A stretch of 64,000 nt of DNA from Scatosoma sp048465415 (lineage in GTDB: Bacteria; Bacillota; Clostridia; Christensenellales; Borkfalkiaceae), in the NCBI GenBank assembly GCA_048465415.1, contig DBFWLO010000009.1, positions 243,246 to 307,245 on the forward strand, given 5' to 3'. The notes beneath the pieces were generated by a model. The model was not told the DNA's origin and searched no databases. It was given only the letters and a program-made list of their open reading frames with translations. Every line of letters starts with the position of its first letter. The first letter of the stretch is position 1. Both the position numbers and the translations under genes were made by a program. Shown here in pieces: positions 36,730 to 46,225 of the stretch.

Positions 36730-38448
36730 TTACTTTTTACGTTTTGCTCGGTTCGCGGCCGCGCGCTCTTCCGCTTTTCTGCGTTTCGCCGCCAGAGCCG
36801 ATTGGTATTTGAATTCTTCCTCTTCGAAAGACTTGCCCTTCTTCTCGCACCAAGCCCTCAGTTCGGTCTTTCTGGCTTCGTCGGCGAGTCTGTCCGCTTC
36901 TTCCTGGTCGCGTCTCAAACGTTCGGCGGGTTCTATCCATTCGCCGCCCGCGGCGAGTACCGCCGCCTTCTGATGTTCGAGAATGATCTTATGATCCTCG
37001 TCAATATGCTTTTCCACCGTCAGAAAACAGAGGAGGACGGCGATTACGGCATAGCAGACGAGTTCCATAGCGAGATAGCAGACGACGAGCGCCGTTTCCA
37101 CGCCGCGGGGCTGGGAAGCGAGTTCCGCGTTATAGCCGTTCGCGGAGAGCAGAGCGTTCAAAATGCCGTTGCCGAGGCCCGAAAGCCCGACCATGATCGC
37201 GCCGTACACGGACATCGTGAAACCGTCGCTTCGGAAACCGTTCTTCGCTTCCAGATGATCGAGCACGTCGGACAAAAGCGCGAGCGTCACGTACATGGCG
37301 GGAATGGAACCGATGCCTTTCAAGACCACGCCGGCACAGACGATATACAGATTATGTACGTCGATGAAGCTGACGAGGCCGCCGAGTACGGAAACGATCA
37401 GCCCGCCGACCACCGCGTTTTTCTTGCCCAGTTTGGCCGCGATCGGCCACGCCACCACCATGCCGATCGCCGTCGGGATTCCGCCCACCAGCCCCAAAAG
37501 GAACATGGGATCGAGGGACATGCCGCCCAGCCTGACCGGTTCGAGCATCCATTTGCAGTAGAAAGTCATCGAGCTGTTTTTGAGCAGGCCGCTGAACTGG
37601 AACAACAGGAAATAGAGAATGATAAACCACCAGTATTTATTGTTGACCACCGATTTCAGCTGCTTCATCATCGGGATCTTTTCTTCTTTGATGTTGAGTT
37701 TGAGATTCTCCTCCGTGATGCGTTCGCGGGTGAAATAGTATTCGACGAGTATGGCCGCAAACGTGAGCGCGACCAGCACGATCATCACGATCCGCCAGTT
37801 CCGATAGCTCGCCGACGTGTCGATCGTGCCCGACGGCGTTTCCACAAAGAGCAGGGACTGCAAAAGCAGAGGCACGAGTATGCTCGCGCCGATCCCGACC
37901 GCCGCCACGCCGGAGGCGTTGGAAAAGGTGGCAAGCAGTCCCCTGTGTCTGGAATTGCGCGTCGAAAGACCGACCAAAGAGCTATGAGCGGTGTAGAAAA
38001 ACGGATAGGCGACCGCGTAATACAAGTTGTAAGAGATCGCTATCCAGGCCATCTGCGTTTTGGGCGAAGCGCCGCCCGGGACTAAAAACAGCAGACTGAT
38101 CGCGGCGGGAACCAGGAGAGCCGATAATAGGAGCCACGGGCGGGCTTTGCCCTGGCCGGTGCGCGTGCGCGCGATCAGCTGGCCGACCAAAAGATTGCCG
38201 AGCACGACGAAGATGACCGAGATCATCGGATACAGCGCCGCAAACGCGCCGAACGACGGTTTGGTGATGCCGATGACGTCCGTATAGTATCTGTTTAAAA
38301 AGGAGCCGAAAATCGCGTTGGAAATGAGCGCGCAGAAGGGGCCTACAAAATAGCCGAGAAACATTTCCTTCGGCTTGACGTTAGCCGAAGTGATCCGCGT
38401 TTGCAAAGCGGGATTATCAAAGAAATCTTTTTTTGCCGTATTCTCCAT
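36730..38448 (-). CDS. GPH-family sugar:cation symporter
   Basis: A 572-residue permease with 12 predicted membrane helices, of the glycoside-pentoside-hexuronide symporter family within the major facilitator superfamily. FLNRYYTDVIGITKPSFGA and the RTRTGQGKARPWLL loop between helices 2 and 3 are characteristic of the family. A long charged cytoplasmic tail (about residues 490-572, ending in RAAANRAKRKK) lacks the EIIA-like domain of LacS. AGAGG precedes the start. It lies between a GH78 and a GH2 gene, so it likely imports a rhamnose- or galactose-containing glycoside. Confidence 0.9.
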   Translation of the reverse strand: MENTAKKDFFDNPALQTRITSANVKPKEMFLGYFVGPFCALISNAIFGSFLNRYYTDVIGITKPSFGAFAALYPMISVIFVVLGNLLVGQLIARTRTGQGKARPWLLLSALLVPAAISLLFLVPGGASPKTQMAWIAISYNLYYAVAYPFFYTAHSSLVGLSTRNSRHRGLLATFSNASGVAAVGIGASILVPLLLQSLLFVETPSGTIDTSASYRNWRIVMIVLVALTFAAILVEYYFTRERITEENLKLNIKEEKIPMMKQLKSVVNNKYWWFIILYFLLFQFSGLLKNSSMTFYCKWMLEPVRLGGMSLDPMFLLGLVGGIPTAIGMVVAWPIAAKLGKKNAVVGGLIVSVLGGLVSFIDVHNLYIVCAGVVLKGIGSIPAMYVTLALLSDVLDHLEAKNGFRSDGFTMSVYGAIMVGLSGLGNGILNALLSANGYNAELASQPRGVETALVVCYLAMELVCYAVIAVLLCFLTVEKHIDEDHKIILEHQKAAVLAAGGEWIEPAERLRRDQEEADRLADEARKTELRAWCEKKGKSFEEEEFKYQSALAAKRRKAEERAAANRAKRKK

Positions 38449-38461
38449 TACTTACCTCTTT

Positions 38462-41026
38462 TCATTCCTGTGTCGTCCATCTTTCCGAAAAATCGTAGCT
38501 GCCCGCGGCGAGAACATGTTCCGCGCCCGAAGGCAGAGTCAGCGTACAAGCCGTACCGACGGGGACTTCCGCATGCAAAACAAAGCGCTCCCCTTCCCGT
38601 TTCCACGAGCTTACGATTCTGCCGTACGGGGTTTCGAGGCTCGCACGCGCATAGTCGAGTCCTCCGCCGACGACGGGCTTTATGCGGAAGGTTTTATAGC
38701 CGCCCGAGGCGGGCTCGACGCCCGCGATACGGCGATAGAAAAAGTCTCCCACCGCGCCGAAGGCATAGTGATTGAAAGAAATCATGCCGCCCGTGCCGTC
38801 GTCGCCGAGCGGACAGACGCCGTTTTCGTCGAGTCCGTCCCAGCGTTCCCAGACCGTCGTCGCGCCCGATTCCACTTCGTACAGCCAGGAAGGACACTTG
38901 GTGTTGAGAAGCATTTTATAGGCGGCGTCCGCATGGCCCGCGTCGCTGAGCGCGAAGAGGAGATACGGAGTGCCGGGAAAGCCCGTGCCGATCCGATAGT
39001 CGTTCTTTTCGATGAGCGCGACGAGATTTTCCGCCGCTTTCCCTCTTACCGATTCGGGGAACATACCAAAATACAAGGGCAGTACGTACGCCGTCTGAAA
39101 CTCTTCTTTGAGTTTCCCCTCGCCGTCCGTGAATACCTTGCAGTAAGCGTCGGAGACTTTTTCGCTGATTTCTTTATAATACGCCGCGTCCTCCGGTTTG
39201 CCGAGGATTTCGGCGATAGCGGAAAGCAGCCCGCTCGACCTTGCCAGCGCCGCCGTGCCCGTCCACTTACAGCGGGCCTGCCATTTGCTCATTTGCGGTA
39301 CGTCGGGCGCCACCCAGTCGCCGAACTGCATGGCGGGGAGATCGTTCCAGATATATCTGTTTTTGCCTACCGAGAACAATTTCGCCCAAAAAAGGCATGC
39401 CTTGACGTATTTTCGCATCGCGGGATACATCTGTTCAAGGATTTTTTTATCTCCGTACGCCGTATATTCCGCCCAGGGCACGAACACACACGCGTCGCCC
39501 CAAAAAGCGACCGCTTTTTTCGGCATGGTCGCCGGAAAACCGTAGCCTTGCGAGGGCACCGTGTTGGGGATTCCGCCGCCCCGCGTCTGCTCCGCTCTCA
39601 CGTCTCGGAGCCATTTATCGAGGAAGCGCCTCATATCGAAATTACAACAGGCCGTGGGCGCGAACACCGCGATGTCGCCCGTCCAGCCCATGCGCTCGTC
39701 GCGTTGGGGACAGTCGGTGGGAATGTCCACGAAATTGGATTTACCGCTCCACACTATGTTGCTCTGCAAGCGGTTGAGACGTTCGTCCGAGCACTCGAAA
39801 CTGCCGGTTTGAGGGAGATCGGAGTAAAGCGCGATCGCTTCCAGTTCGATATCTTCCTCGGAAACACCCGTCACGCCCGCGTAACGGAAGCCCATATAAG
39901 TCATGCGCGGCGAAAATTCCTGCTCGCCGTCGCGGCAGACATACGTTAATCGGCATTTGGCCGAGCGCAAAAACGCGGTGTTGAGTTCGCCGTCCGCCGT
40001 GAGGATCTCGGCGTGTCGGACGATGATTTTTTGCCCCTTTCGGCCCCTTACTTTTATTCTTACGACGCCCGCGAAATTCTGACCGAAGTCGTAGACGAGT
40101 TCGCCGCTTTTGGCGCGGAAGACGGACACGGGACGAAAAACCTCGTGCGCGCGGACGGGAGCGCCGCAGGCGGCTTCTATCGAGGGCTTAATCCGCACCT
40201 TTTCCGCCGAAGCGTTCCGCCAATCGGCTTTATGCAGATCCGCCGTCGCGTCGTACGTTTCGCCGTCGTAAAACTCGGCGAAGCGGACGTTTCCCTCTCT
40301 CGTCACTTTCCACGTTTCGTCCGTGCCCACGATTTCCGTCGCGCCGTCCGCGTATTCGATTCTCAGTTCCGCGAGAAAAGCCTGGCGGGGAGCGGTGATG
40401 CGGTTTTTTCTGGTCATCACGAACGCGCCCACCGCCCAGCCGCCCGCCACGATCGCCGTGAGCGTATTCTCCTTTTCCAGCATCGCGGTCACGTCGTAGG
40501 TCTGGTACTGCAAACGTTTTTTATACGAAGTGAAACCGGGCGCAAAATAGTCCTCGCCCACCTTTTCGCCGTTTAATTCGAGTTCGTAGATACCGAGCGC
40601 CGTCGCGTATAATTTCGCGGAGCGAATTTCCTTGTTTAAGGACAGCCGCTTTTGAAAGGTCATGGGGACGGGAGAAGTTTTTTTCTCCGTAAACCGATAG
40701 CTGCCGTCCGTGATCCATTTGCCCCGCCAGGGCGTGCCCATTCTGCCCGTTTCAAACGATAGCTCCGCCGCCGCCGTTTCCCCCGCGTCGTCTTGAACTT
40801 CGAGACGCGCCGTATATTCCGTAAACGCCCGCAAGGGCGCTCCCGCGTAGGCAATGCCGATTTGTTCGTTCGTTTCCGTCGTCCAGCCGTTGACGGAAAG
40901 CGACGCGCGGACGAGCGACGCGCCGCGGCGGACGCTTTTCAGCGCAAACGAAAAGCGGGGGTGCGCTTCGTCCGTCACGCAAGCGAACGGCAGATTTTCA
41001 CAGGTGAATTTTGTTATTTCCAACAT
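38462..41026 (-). CDS. glycoside hydrolase family 78 alpha-L-rhamnosidase
   Basis: 854 residues. N-terminal beta-sandwich domains (SLVRASLSVNGW, FETGRMGTPWRGKWITDG) are followed by the (alpha/alpha)6 barrel. The bacterial rhamnosidase signatures are present: VDIPTDCPQRDERMGWTGD, with conserved acidic catalytic residues, YLLFALSDAGHAD, ATTVWERWDG and FNHYAFGAVGDFFYRRIAG. No signal peptide, so the enzyme is cytoplasmic. The start at 41026 (MLEITKF) has GAGGGA about 10 nt upstream; a further ATG at 41059 has no ribosome site. It is the first gene of the GH78-GPH-GH2 unit, but no promoter is visible between it and the strong terminator at 41057-41094. Confidence 0.93.
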   Translation of the reverse strand: MLEITKFTCENLPFACVTDEAHPRFSFALKSVRRGASLVRASLSVNGWTTETNEQIGIAYAGAPLRAFTEYTARLEVQDDAGETAAAELSFETGRMGTPWRGKWITDGSYRFTEKKTSPVPMTFQKRLSLNKEIRSAKLYATALGIYELELNGEKVGEDYFAPGFTSYKKRLQYQTYDVTAMLEKENTLTAIVAGGWAVGAFVMTRKNRITAPRQAFLAELRIEYADGATEIVGTDETWKVTREGNVRFAEFYDGETYDATADLHKADWRNASAEKVRIKPSIEAACGAPVRAHEVFRPVSVFRAKSGELVYDFGQNFAGVVRIKVRGRKGQKIIVRHAEILTADGELNTAFLRSAKCRLTYVCRDGEQEFSPRMTYMGFRYAGVTGVSEEDIELEAIALYSDLPQTGSFECSDERLNRLQSNIVWSGKSNFVDIPTDCPQRDERMGWTGDIAVFAPTACCNFDMRRFLDKWLRDVRAEQTRGGGIPNTVPSQGYGFPATMPKKAVAFWGDACVFVPWAEYTAYGDKKILEQMYPAMRKYVKACLFWAKLFSVGKNRYIWNDLPAMQFGDWVAPDVPQMSKWQARCKWTGTAALARSSGLLSAIAEILGKPEDAAYYKEISEKVSDAYCKVFTDGEGKLKEEFQTAYVLPLYFGMFPESVRGKAAENLVALIEKNDYRIGTGFPGTPYLLFALSDAGHADAAYKMLLNTKCPSWLYEVESGATTVWERWDGLDENGVCPLGDDGTGGMISFNHYAFGAVGDFFYRRIAGVEPASGGYKTFRIKPVVGGGLDYARASLETPYGRIVSSWKREGERFVLHAEVPVGTACTLTLPSGAEHVLAAGSYDFSERWTTQE

Positions 41027-41056
41027 TTTTCTTTCTTCCCTCACGCTCGCCTTATC

Positions 41057-41094
41057 CAAAAACGGGGAGACAATCGCGCTTCGTCTCCCCGTTT
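41057..41094 (-). terminator. strong hairpin between the GH3 operon and the GH78 operon
   Basis: A perfect 12-bp stem (AAACGGGGAGAC at 41060-41071 with its complement at 41083-41094), followed on the minus strand by TTTTT. Only about 30 nt separate the T-run from the GH78 start, too short for another promoter, so this may be a partial terminator or attenuator. Confidence 0.8.
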
Positions 41095-41127
41095 CCGATT
41101 GCCGACTTATTTATTCTGTCGAATGTC

Positions 41128-41616
41128 TTACGCTTTTTTCCTTCCGATTGTGAAGAACGCTCCGATCAGGGCAACCAACCAGGTGATTCCGTACAGAACG
41201 AATCCCGCGATCGCCGATTGCGCCGAAGCCAAGTTTCCCGTTTCGGGCGCCTGGATCGTTTGCAGTATATCGGGATTCGAGAAATAAATATAAGCCAAGC
41301 CCTCTACCCTGCCATTGATAAAATTCATGAGAGCAAGGACCAAAAACACAGCGGCAAGTATTCTCAATACGTCTAAAACGATGTTCACCGCTTTTTCTGC
41401 GATCCCTTTAAAACGGAACTGGGAAACGATGATGATCACGGCCAGAAATACCATTTCCAGCACCGAGAAGACGACTACTTCGCCGATAGAAGCCTCGTGG
41501 AAATATCCTTTCCCGGCGACGTTGACATTATAAAGGATAAAGGATATGACCGTGAGGATCAGTGCGGCCAGAGCCACCCATGTTCCCGCTTTCTGTCTTT
41601 TGATAAAATTCGACAT
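41128..41616 (-). CDS. four-helix membrane protein coupled to GH3
   Basis: 162 residues, unrecognised. Four hydrophobic segments are visible (WVALAALILTVISFILYNVN, VVFSVLEMVFLAVIIIVSQF, ILAAVFLVLALMNFINGRV, FVLYGITWLVALIGAFFTIG), with short polar loops and a basic C-terminus GRKKA. The ATG lies 1 nt after the GH3 stop and AGGAGG is inside the end of GH3, so the proteins are probably made in fixed ratio. It could be a membrane partner or anchor for the GH3 enzyme. Confidence 0.75.
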   Translation of the reverse strand: MSNFIKRQKAGTWVALAALILTVISFILYNVNVAGKGYFHEASIGEVVVFSVLEMVFLAVIIIVSQFRFKGIAEKAVNIVLDVLRILAAVFLVLALMNFINGRVEGLAYIYFSNPDILQTIQAPETGNLASAQSAIAGFVLYGITWLVALIGAFFTIGRKKA

Positions 41617-41617
41617 T

Positions 41618-44600
41618 TTACGCTTCCTCCTTCTTTTTGGTGAGCACAGCGGCAGCGCCCCAAAGTACGGCGCACGCGGCGGTAAGAATTCCCGAAGCGG
41701 TGATCGTGGCTCTCAAAGCCGTCTCCCACCAGGGCGTGACGCGGATCGTGGAGATATTCATGACCGCACTGTTCGCGAACGCATACAGCTGGTATTTCAG
41801 AGCCTGTCTCGCGGCGTCGACAAGTTCTTTATCGTTTTTCACCGCGTCTACCGACAGATACGCCCAGTTGGAGTCGTGTCCGTCCTTTCCCGAAATCGTA
41901 CTGTTATTCCCTCCGAAATCCGCCATCTGCGTTACCGTCGCCATGATGCAGCCTTCGGGATTGAAATAGTAGGCGTTATTCATCATATCCGTGGAAATGA
42001 TTCCCTGGAACCCCCATTCTTCGCGAAGAATGGTTTTCAGCATTCCCACGTGATGAGAAGCGTTCGTAGAGCCGATACGGTTGAACGCGACCATTACCGC
42101 GAGCCCCTTAGCGTCGTCGAGACCGCCCTGGAAACCGCGAAGATCCGTCTCGCGCATCTTCTGTTCGTTGATGAACGCCGAAACGCCGTTGCGGTTATGT
42201 TCCTGATCGTTGAAACCGATATGCTTGGGCCCGCACATGACGCCTTTGGCTTTGGCGCCGCCCAGGATTCCGTAGCCCATTCTGTTGGTGAGCATGGGAT
42301 CTTCGGAGATATATTCGTAGTTGCGTCCGTTATAAGGAGTTCTTCTCAACGTGAGGCCCGTGCCCCAGACGTCGTATTTTTGCAGCCAGAGTCCCGATTC
42401 GCCCATGACTTTGCCCCATTCCTCGGCAAGCTCGGGATTGAAGCTGCTGCCCAAAAGAGTCTGAGAGCTGAGATTGAATTTATAGTCCTTCTTTCCGTCG
42501 GTGCTCTTGACGGAACCGGTGAAGCCGTTCACGCCCTCGCTTTGCTTGACGATGGGATTGTCTACGTTGTCAAGCACGTCGGACTGCGAGCCGCCGTGCG
42601 CCACCGCGCCTACGGCCTGATCCGCGCTGATGCCCGACACCAAAAGGTTCCAGTAAGGATCGTCGAGATTGGAAAGCTGTTCATATCCGATATCTTCCGC
42701 GGAGAATCTGACGCCCGGATCGGTTTCCCCTTTCAGATTCGTCACCGCGCCCGTGTCGGAGATCATGTGCTGCTGCCCGCGAATCTCTTTCAGCCATTCG
42801 TCTTTCTTCGCGCTGTCGGCGATTTTGAGGGATTTTTCGTTGTAGTTTACCGGATACGTGCCGTCCCAATCCTTTCTCGACAGATAAGTGACGGTGCCGG
42901 GCAGCCAATAATTGAGATCGGCATTATCCGCCGCGTTCGTTACCTGATGGCCGTTATCCGTCGCATAAGTCGTTTTGTCGAACTTATCGAGAGACCACGT
43001 TTTCACCGCGCCCGTTCCCGCTTTATCCATGCCGTCTTTGACGGAATAGCCCTGCGCGCTCAGAAAATTGTTGACCGCTTCGTGAGCGCCGGCCGCCGCC
43101 GTGAAATAGTATTCGCCGTCGTCGAGAATATACGTCTTTTCCTGCCGATAGTCGTAGCTTGCGAGGTACTTGGTGGGAATGGAAATTTCCACCGTTTCGC
43201 TCTTGCCCGCCTTTACGTGTACTTTGGCGGAGTTGAGGAAATTAGCGGCCGACTTTTCGACGCCGTTGTCCTTGTCATACTGAGTGTAGGGCTGCTGCAC
43301 ATACAGCTGCGCCAGGAAATAGCCGTCCGCCGCGCTGTTGTTTTTCACCTCGATCGTCGCGGTGACGCTGCCCTCGGGAGTCTTATCCACGACCACGTTC
43401 TTTATATTCTGCTCGTATTCGAGATAGGAAAGACCGTGTCCGAAGGAATAAACAACCTCGTTGCCGTAATTCCACCCGCCCTCTTTGCTCGAACCCTTTG
43501 CGGAATTCGCTTTGGAGGAAGCGGCGTTGGCGACGGAATCGTAGTATCTCGTCTCGTAATATTTATAGCCTACGTAAATGCCTTCGGCCTCTACTATGTA
43601 TTGTCCGCCATTATAGGTTGCCACCCCCCCCCCGAACGAACTTTGCTGTATCGTATTGGCAATCTCCACGCCGGGATACCTGGGATCGAAGCCGTTGGCC
43701 GCGTTCGCCGCCGCGATTTCGTAATCGGCGAAATAGCCGCCGCCGAAATTCATCATCGCGGGAGAAGAAGTATTGTCGTATACGTACGTATCTGTAAGCG
43801 CGCCGGTCGCGTTGACTTTGCCGGCAAGCACGTTGACGATGCCCGTAAACTGATAATCGTTGGGGCAGCCGATATAGGCGATGGCGTCCACTTCGTGTCC
43901 GCCGCCTTTGGCGATCTCACCGATCTCCATGTTGTTTCCCGTGTTGAGAAGAACGATCACCTTGCCGCAAAGCTGTTTGGCTTTATCGATCACTTGAAGT
44001 TCGTCCGCCGAAAGCGCCAGGGGATCTTTTCCCGTAGCCTCTCCGGCAAAGTTGACCGCCGAGTCCGGCTTATAAGTGTTGGACTCTCCGCCCGGACGGG
44101 AGAATACGCAGATGCCGACGTTGTCGTTCGTTACCGCGCTTTCCCAATTTGCGGATTCCGCGGGAGCCAATTCCGTAAATTTAGAGGTGGGCGGTTCGTT
44201 GATTTTGAAATCCGTCATATCGCCGATGGAGGTATTGGGCGCCAGATCGAATACGGTGGTTTCCATAGGTTCGCCCGTCCAGGGATGTTTTCCTATTTCC
44301 GTGCGCTTATTGATCATTTTATCGTAAACGGATTTCAATTTTGCGTTTATCTCAAATCCGCCCGCGGTAAGCGCGGAAACCAAATCCACCGCGTCCTCGT
44401 TGCCGGCCTTTAAGTCGCCCGCGCTTAACGGATAAGGCACATACGCGGCCAAGCCGAACAGAGCCACCTTACTTTTTTCGGCGAGGGGCAGCGCTTTGTT
44501 GTCGTTCTTCATCAGAACGGTTCCCTCTTCGCCCTGTTTTACGGCGTGACGTCTGGCCGCGTCCATGAATTTGTCGACCGTGTCGTAATCCTTTGTGAAA

Positions 44601-44767
44601 TTCGCCGCGTCCTCGTCCGTGTTGATGACGTAGCTCTTGGTTCCGAGCACATCGTCGACAGAGCCTCTCCACGTATCCGCTATGCCGTAGCCGACCGTGG
44701 AAAGCGTCAGCACCGACGCCACGATGGCGGTGAGTCCGCGCGTGGCCGATTGCAGTTTCTTTGCCAT
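41618..44767 (-). CDS. domain-permuted glycoside hydrolase family 3, anchored at both ends
   Basis: 1,049 residues. An N-terminal membrane segment (GLTAIVASVLTLSTVGYGIA) and a C-terminal one (ITASGILTAACAVLWGAAAV) followed by KKKEEA place the body outside the cell. The GH3 C-terminal domain comes first (GEEGTVLMKNDNKALPL, then VIVLLNTGNNMEIGEI), followed by a fibronectin-like domain (YSFGHGLSYLEYEQNIKN). The catalytic barrel comes last (GVMCGPKHIGFNDQEHNRNG, with the nucleophile Asp927 in GIISTDMMNN). This is the circular permutation seen in some clostridial and ruminal beta-glucosidases. A ten-G run encodes FGGGV at 43624-43633. The substrate is probably a beta-glucoside or beta-xyloside. 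Confidence 0.9.
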   Translation of the reverse strand: MAKKLQSATRGLTAIVASVLTLSTVGYGIADTWRGSVDDVLGTKSYVINTDEDAANFTKDYDTVDKFMDAARRHAVKQGEEGTVLMKNDNKALPLAEKSKVALFGLAAYVPYPLSAGDLKAGNEDAVDLVSALTAGGFEINAKLKSVYDKMINKRTEIGKHPWTGEPMETTVFDLAPNTSIGDMTDFKINEPPTSKFTELAPAESANWESAVTNDNVGICVFSRPGGESNTYKPDSAVNFAGEATGKDPLALSADELQVIDKAKQLCGKVIVLLNTGNNMEIGEIAKGGGHEVDAIAYIGCPNDYQFTGIVNVLAGKVNATGALTDTYVYDNTSSPAMMNFGGGYFADYEIAAANAANGFDPRYPGVEIANTIQQSSFGGGVATYNGGQYIVEAEGIYVGYKYYETRYYDSVANAASSKANSAKGSSKEGGWNYGNEVVYSFGHGLSYLEYEQNIKNVVVDKTPEGSVTATIEVKNNSAADGYFLAQLYVQQPYTQYDKDNGVEKSAANFLNSAKVHVKAGKSETVEISIPTKYLASYDYRQEKTYILDDGEYYFTAAAGAHEAVNNFLSAQGYSVKDGMDKAGTGAVKTWSLDKFDKTTYATDNGHQVTNAADNADLNYWLPGTVTYLSRKDWDGTYPVNYNEKSLKIADSAKKDEWLKEIRGQQHMISDTGAVTNLKGETDPGVRFSAEDIGYEQLSNLDDPYWNLLVSGISADQAVGAVAHGGSQSDVLDNVDNPIVKQSEGVNGFTGSVKSTDGKKDYKFNLSSQTLLGSSFNPELAEEWGKVMGESGLWLQKYDVWGTGLTLRRTPYNGRNYEYISEDPMLTNRMGYGILGGAKAKGVMCGPKHIGFNDQEHNRNGVSAFINEQKMRETDLRGFQGGLDDAKGLAVMVAFNRIGSTNASHHVGMLKTILREEWGFQGIISTDMMNNAYYFNPEGCIMATVTQMADFGGNNSTISGKDGHDSNWAYLSVDAVKNDKELVDAARQALKYQLYAFANSAVMNISTIRVTPWWETALRATITASGILTAACAVLWGAAAVLTKKKEEA
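43624..43633 (-). repeat. ten-base G homopolymer inside the GH3 gene
   Basis: Ten consecutive C on the plus strand (G in the coding strand) within codons for Phe-Gly-Gly-Gly-Val. A change of one base would truncate the enzyme before its catalytic barrel. Confidence 0.9.
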
Positions 44768-44822
44768 GCTCCTTGTTTTCCTCCTTCCAAAAGTTTGGAT
44801 TGTTTTTTGAATGAAAAAATAC

Positions 44823-44876
44823 GTTCCCGAATTGTTTCATCGGGAACATACTAATTCAAATCGGATATTTTTTCAA
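44823..44876 (-). promoter_or_regulatory. GH3 operon promoter candidate with palindrome at the start site
   Basis: On the minus strand TTGAAA (44871-44876), 17-nt spacer, TAGTAT (44848-44853). Directly downstream is the inverted repeat GTTCCCGA - 9 nt - TCGGGAAC (44823-44847). That repeat is followed by GTATTTTTT, so it could be an operator at +1 or the terminator of the upstream kinase operon, or both. Confidence 0.6.
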
Positions 44877-44907
44877 TATCTATTTCCTAAACTGTCGATT
44901 TTTCCGC

Positions 44908-46224
44908 TCAAATTGTTGTCTCTTTTTTGGTCTCTCCTCCCTTTTCTTTGGGGATCGGAAGCAGGATATTGAGGTTGAAAACGCCGTCCGACGCGTTCAC
45001 CGAAACCCAGCCGCCGTACTTCTCCGCCAAAAGTTTGATGCTCTTCATGCCGAAGCCGTGATAGCGCTTATCCGATTTGGTCGTGACGGGAAGCCCCGCG
45101 TCGAAATCCAGTTCGCCGGCATAATAATTCTCAAAATGCGCGGAAATCATGCCCTTCGATTCCTTGATGCTCATGCCGATGCAGCGCCTGCCGCTGTCCT
45201 CGATCTTGCTCACCGCTTCGACGGCGTTGTCGATCGCGTTGCCGAACAGAGAATAGACGTCCGACGCCCGCATGAACCCGAGGCTGTATCCGTCCGCGAT
45301 ACAGTTAAACTGGATATTTTTCTTTTCGCAAAAGAGCGTCTTTTCCGCCAAAAGCACGTCCAGCGCTTCGTTGCCCGTCTTTACCGCCGCGTCGTAGATG
45401 GAAATGGCGCGGTTGAGTTCTCCGATCTCTTCTTTCGTGATATGATTTTTATCGCCGAGAACCGCAATCTGTTTTTTGAGATCGTGGCACTTGATATTGA
45501 TGAGATCTATCGTCTCTTTGGAGACTTCCATCTGCTCCTTTTGCAGATGCAGGATATGCTCCAAAAGCCGGTAATCCCTATGGAGGCGGCCGCTTCTGTA
45601 AACCGCGTACTGGATACAGAGCGCGAACGCGCAGGAAGTCATGTCGAAGCAGCCGAAAATGATATACAAAGGCCGCCCTATCTCCGTGGCGTACTGTTCA
45701 AACAGCTGTTGAAAGAGCACGCAGAGGAGCAGCATGGCGCCGCTCAAAAGTAAAATAGGGCCGCTTTGCAGATACTCCGAATCCTCGTCTTTCCCCAGTC
45801 GTCTCGCGAACAGCAGATAGGACAGCGCATTGACCGCCGCGACGGCCAGCACATAAAAGACAGACTGGACGGTGAGCGGAAAGCGGCCGTCCGAAAAATA
45901 TCTCGTCAGTTCGCCCGCCTTAAACGCGCAGTGCTGCGTCAGGCTGGCGCCGATCGCGCAAAACACAGCGCCGCGCAGGGAAACGTCGAAGATAAACAGT
46001 ACGGCGCCGATACAAAGAAGATACAAAACGACGTATTTGAGGCTCTCCGTCCACGCGTTGATATCGGGAACGAGGCTGCGCACGACGGAATAGAGAAAGA
46101 GTACGCCGAGGCTTAAAAGGATCCTCAGGCCGTACAGCCGGCGTTTTTTGAGCGGGAACGCGAAGAGCGCGAAAGAAAAAAACAACTCAAAGATAAAACC
46201 GTGTTTTACGAAAAACGCATACAT
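44908..46224 (-). CDS. AgrC-like sensor histidine kinase (GHKL type)
   Basis: 438 residues. About six N-terminal membrane helices (to roughly residue 210) lack an external sensing domain. The cytoplasmic part has the H-box INIKCHDLKKQI with the phospho-acceptor His247, the N-box SLFGNAIDNAVEAV and the glycine box KRYHGFGMKSIKLL typical of AgrC/ComD-type kinases. The chosen start at 46224 lies 1 nt after the regulator's stop codon and has AAAGGG upstream. It forms an operon with the LytTR regulator. No AgrB/AgrD-type peptide genes are found beside it. Confidence 0.9.
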   Translation of the reverse strand: MYAFFVKHGFIFELFFSFALFAFPLKKRRLYGLRILLSLGVLFLYSVVRSLVPDINAWTESLKYVVLYLLCIGAVLFIFDVSLRGAVFCAIGASLTQHCAFKAGELTRYFSDGRFPLTVQSVFYVLAVAAVNALSYLLFARRLGKDEDSEYLQSGPILLLSGAMLLLCVLFQQLFEQYATEIGRPLYIIFGCFDMTSCAFALCIQYAVYRSGRLHRDYRLLEHILHLQKEQMEVSKETIDLINIKCHDLKKQIAVLGDKNHITKEEIGELNRAISIYDAAVKTGNEALDVLLAEKTLFCEKKNIQFNCIADGYSLGFMRASDVYSLFGNAIDNAVEAVSKIEDSGRRCIGMSIKESKGMISAHFENYYAGELDFDAGLPVTTKSDKRYHGFGMKSIKLLAEKYGGWVSVNASDGVFNLNILLPIPKEKGGETKKETTI

Positions 46225-46225
46225 A

